From NCBI RefSeq assembly GCF_946885885.1, contig NZ_CAMPHN010000172.1, positions 1 through 8,963 of the forward strand: a stretch of DNA of 8,963 bases. Direction: 5' to 3'. A program made the translations under genes and the position numbers. Positions 6,867-8,963 of this stretch are shown here, in pieces. Within the stretch, counting starts at the first letter, position 1. Every line of letters starts with the position of its first letter. Below the pieces are notes generated by a model. That model saw only the letters and a program-made list of their open reading frames with translations, was not told where the DNA came from and searched no databases. This DNA is from an uncultured Pseudomonas sp. (GTDB taxonomy: Bacteria > Pseudomonadota > Gammaproteobacteria > Pseudomonadales > Pseudomonadaceae).

Positions 6867-8208
6867 ATCGAGCACTGCCGCCATCGCTAGCGTGCTTTTG
6901 GTGGACGATGAAGAAAATATCCTCAGCAGCCTGCGCCGTGTGCTGAGGGGCCAGCCCTATAGCGTGCAGATCGCTAACGGCGGCGAGCAGGCCTTGGAAA
7001 TACTGCGTAAACAACCGGTCGACCTGGTGATTTCCGATGCCCGCATGCCCGGCATGGACGGCGCCACCCTACTCGCCGAAGTGCAGAAGCAATGGCCGAA
7101 GACCATGCGCATCCTGCTTACCGGCTATGCCGATATCAGCACCACCATCCGCGCCATCAACCAGGGGCAGATATACCGCTACATCAGCAAACCCTGGGTC
7201 GATGACGAACTGCGCCTGACCATTCAACAGGCCCTCGCCTACCAGCACTCGGAACGCGAACGGATTCGTCTGGAAGCCCTGGCGCAAGAACAGAACCAAC
7301 GCCTGCAGGAGCTCAACGCCACCCTCGAGCAACGGGTTCTGGCGCGTACTTCGGAACTCGAGCAGACCGCCGATATGCTCGACCTGGCCTACGAGGAGCT
7401 CAAGCGCAGCTACGTCACGGCAACCGAGGTGTTTTCCAGCCTGGTCAACCAACGCATCCCCCGGGACAAACAGACCAATACCCAAGTCATCGCCCTGGTG
7501 CGCGCCTACGCCGAGCAACATAGCCTCGGCACCGGCCCGAGCCGCGACCTGACCATGGCCGCCGCGCTCTATAACGTGGGCAAGCTGACCTGGGACGATC
7601 AGTTGCTCAATCGCCCTTCCGATCTGTTGTACAAGGAAGAGCGCGAACGCCATCGGCAGTACCCGGTGCAAGGCGAAAGCCTGCTGATGACCCTGGAACC
7701 CTTGCAGGATGCCGCGCGCCTGATCCGCCACCATCAGGAACGCTGGGACGGCAGCGGCTTCCCCGATCGTCTCAAGGGCGAAGCCACGCCTTTCGGTTCG
7801 CGCCTGCTGAAGCTGGCGGTGGACTTCATCGAACTGCAACGCGGGATCATTCTCGAACGCAAACTGAGCCGCGACGAAGCGCTGCTGCTGATCAACAAAT
7901 ACAGCGGTCGCCTCTACGATCCGGAACTCTGCGAGAAATTCATCTCACTGTGCACAGAATTGGCGCCAGACGTAATCCTCGCCGACCCGAGCATCCTCGC
8001 CCTGGATACCCGGCGCCTGGAACCGGGCATGGTGCTCGCCCGCAACCTGTATGCCGACAGCGGCATGCTCCTGCTCAACGAGGGCAAACCGCTGAACGCC
8101 CTTCTCATCGATAAATTGATCGCCTTCGAAGCCAGTGAAAATGGTCATTACACCTTGTTTGTCCGCACCGCCGAGGATGCCACCCTCGCCACGGAGAAAG
8201 CACCATGA
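6859..8208 (+). CDS. Response regulator with degenerate HD-GYP (YN-GYP type) output
   Basis: The 449-residue protein has a receiver domain (about 10-125) with acidic pocket D16/D17, phospho-acceptor D60, T88 and K111, all intact. A coiled coil follows (about 130-190), then an HD-GYP-like domain (about 195-370) and a C-terminal segment (about 375-449) with the LEPGMVLARNLYADSGMLLL motif. HD-GYP enzymes normally hydrolyse cyclic di-GMP, but here the HD pair is Y238-N239, the next ligand His (HPxxG) is Y268 in YPVQG, the HH pair reads H292-Q293, and GYP is G300-F301-P302. The domain is therefore probably catalytically dead and acts by binding. I recall PA2572 of P. aeruginosa as a YN-GYP response regulator of this layout. 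The frame is open further upstream (to 6550), but that part overlaps the kinase and is not coding; ATG 6859 directly precedes the receiver. It overlaps the kinase by 8 bp and the next gene by 4 bp. Confidence 0.92.
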   Translation: MNESSTAAIASVLLVDDEENILSSLRRVLRGQPYSVQIANGGEQALEILRKQPVDLVISDARMPGMDGATLLAEVQKQWPKTMRILLTGYADISTTIRAINQGQIYRYISKPWVDDELRLTIQQALAYQHSERERIRLEALAQEQNQRLQELNATLEQRVLARTSELEQTADMLDLAYEELKRSYVTATEVFSSLVNQRIPRDKQTNTQVIALVRAYAEQHSLGTGPSRDLTMAAALYNVGKLTWDDQLLNRPSDLLYKEERERHRQYPVQGESLLMTLEPLQDAARLIRHHQERWDGSGFPDRLKGEATPFGSRLLKLAVDFIELQRGIILERKLSRDEALLLINKYSGRLYDPELCEKFISLCTELAPDVILADPSILALDTRRLEPGMVLARNLYADSGMLLLNEGKPLNALLIDKLIAFEASENGHYTLFVRTAEDATLATEKAP

Positions 8209-8750
8209 TCAAGATTCAGTTGTTGGACGATGAACCGCAGATTCTCAAGACCCTGCAACGGATGCTCCGCCCGCATAACTGGGAGGTACATGCCTTCACC
8301 GATGTGCAGGAAGCGCTGGAGGCGCTGACCGCGCACACCTATGCCGTGATCATTTCCGATTTGAAGATGCCGCATGTAAATGGCATCACTTACCTACAAT
8401 TCGCCAAACAGCGCCAACCCAATGCCGTGCGCATCCTGCTGACCGGGCATTTCGACCAGCAATCGATGATGCAAGCCATCAACCAGGCGGAGATCTACCG
8501 CTTCATCTCCAAACCCTGGGAAGACCTCGAGATCGAAACTGCGGTACGTGGCGCCATCGATATGTATTTATTGCGCGACGAAAATCAACGGCTGCTCGTA
8601 CAACTGCGCCAGCAACAAAACGCTATCGAGCGTCAGCAACACGAATTGTTGCGCCTGGAAGCCGAACATCCAGGTATCACCCGAGTGACCCGTGACGAAG
8701 ACGGCGCGGTATTGCTCGAAGATCTCGACGATCCGCAGGCGGCCCCATGA
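8205..8750 (+). CDS. Response regulator with receiver, coiled coil and no enzymatic output
   Basis: This 181-residue protein is a receiver domain (about 1-120) with D8/D9, phospho-acceptor D52, T80 and K103 all intact. A charged, Gln-rich coiled coil follows (about 118-155), then a short tail (EHPGITRVTRDEDGAVLLED, about 154-173). There is no DNA-binding, GGDEF, EAL or HD domain. Its receiver closely resembles that of the preceding regulator: both share RILLTG and INQxxIYR(Y/F)ISKPW, so the two probably arose from a common ancestor by duplication. The class resembles HupR-like receivers. It probably serves as a phosphate sink or as an adaptor that docks through the coiled coil. GGAG at 8193-8196 lies 8 bases before the ATG, and the ATGA overlap with the previous gene indicates coupled translation. 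Confidence 0.92.
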   Translation: MIKIQLLDDEPQILKTLQRMLRPHNWEVHAFTDVQEALEALTAHTYAVIISDLKMPHVNGITYLQFAKQRQPNAVRILLTGHFDQQSMMQAINQAEIYRFISKPWEDLEIETAVRGAIDMYLLRDENQRLLVQLRQQQNAIERQQHELLRLEAEHPGITRVTRDEDGAVLLEDLDDPQAAP

Positions 8751-8798
8751 CCCGTCGCACCCTCAAGCGGCATCCCCTATAGATCACAGGATTCAGGG

Positions 8799-8963
8799 AT
8801 GGATATTAGAACCCGTCATATGATTTACCAGGCCTTCCTGCATATCCAGGCCTGCGCCATGTTGGCTCTGGGGGTTATCAGTCTATCGGGCTATATCCTA
8901 CTGCCGATGCCCAGCGCCGCTCAGATCGTACTGCTACCGGATGCCGCCCTGGCGGCCATATTG
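8799..8963 (+). CDS. N-terminus of a membrane protein, probably a membrane-bound sensor (cut by window end)
   Basis: The open frame starts at ATG 8799 and runs 55 codons to the window edge with no stop. A hydrophobic segment (about residues 13-33) follows a short basic N-terminus (MDIRTRHM). The end, PSAAQIVLLPDAALAAIL, resembles the start of a second loop and membrane segment as seen in multi-pass N-terminal sensor modules of signalling proteins (the recurrent 'PxxAL' before a membrane helix). AGG at 8788-8790 lies 8 bases before the ATG; GGG also abuts the start. It is 48 bp after the response regulator and may belong to the same operon. The output domain lies outside the window, so the function is inferred from context only. 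Confidence 0.6.
   Translation, partial: MDIRTRHMIYQAFLHIQACAMLALGVISLSGYILLPMPSAAQIVLLPDAALAAIL

Overview
The window looks like a chromosomal segment of a Pseudomonas-type gammaproteobacterium (Pseudomonadaceae). The GC content is fairly high, codon use is even across the genes, and the order hemN - anr - apt matches what I remember of Pseudomonas genomes. The Apt and Anr sequences are also close to the Pseudomonas versions I recall. I see no insertion sequence, tRNA, rRNA, CRISPR array, integrase or other sign of recent transfer.

Left part (1-2952, + strand): anaerobic metabolism and purine salvage. It holds hemN (oxygen-independent coproporphyrinogen III oxidase), anr (the FNR-type [4Fe-4S] oxygen-sensing regulator, with all four cluster cysteines and the FNR-type recognition helix), and apt (adenine phosphoribosyltransferase). 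A 66-bp nested palindrome (3002-3067) sits in the gap between apt and the convergent gene that follows.

Middle part (3084-5419, - strand): a CPA2/Kef-type monovalent cation:proton antiporter gene, interrupted by one in-frame TGA inside the Rossmann GxGxxG motif of its TrkA-N/RCK domain, and upstream of it an unrecognised 234-residue cysteine-containing protein. The antiporter lesion fits a single CGA-to-TGA change, and the reading frame continues intact after it.

Right part (5571-8963, + strand): a compact two-component signalling operon with overlapping genes. It encodes a soluble PAS histidine kinase, a response regulator with a degenerate HD-GYP output (YN in place of HD, other predicted metal ligands also replaced), and a second response regulator with no enzymatic output, only a coiled coil and a short conserved tail. 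A membrane protein gene cut by the window edge follows 48 bp later. The kinase/YN-GYP pair resembles the P. aeruginosa PA2571/PA2572 arrangement as I remember it. The likely logic is one kinase feeding two related receiver domains. The YN-GYP protein would act by binding partners rather than by hydrolysing cyclic di-GMP, and the stand-alone receiver may be a phosphate sink or adaptor.

The most notable observations are the interrupted antiporter, the loss of several HD-GYP ligands in the regulator, the stand-alone second receiver in the operon, the divergent cysteine-containing unknown, and the palindrome between the convergent genes.
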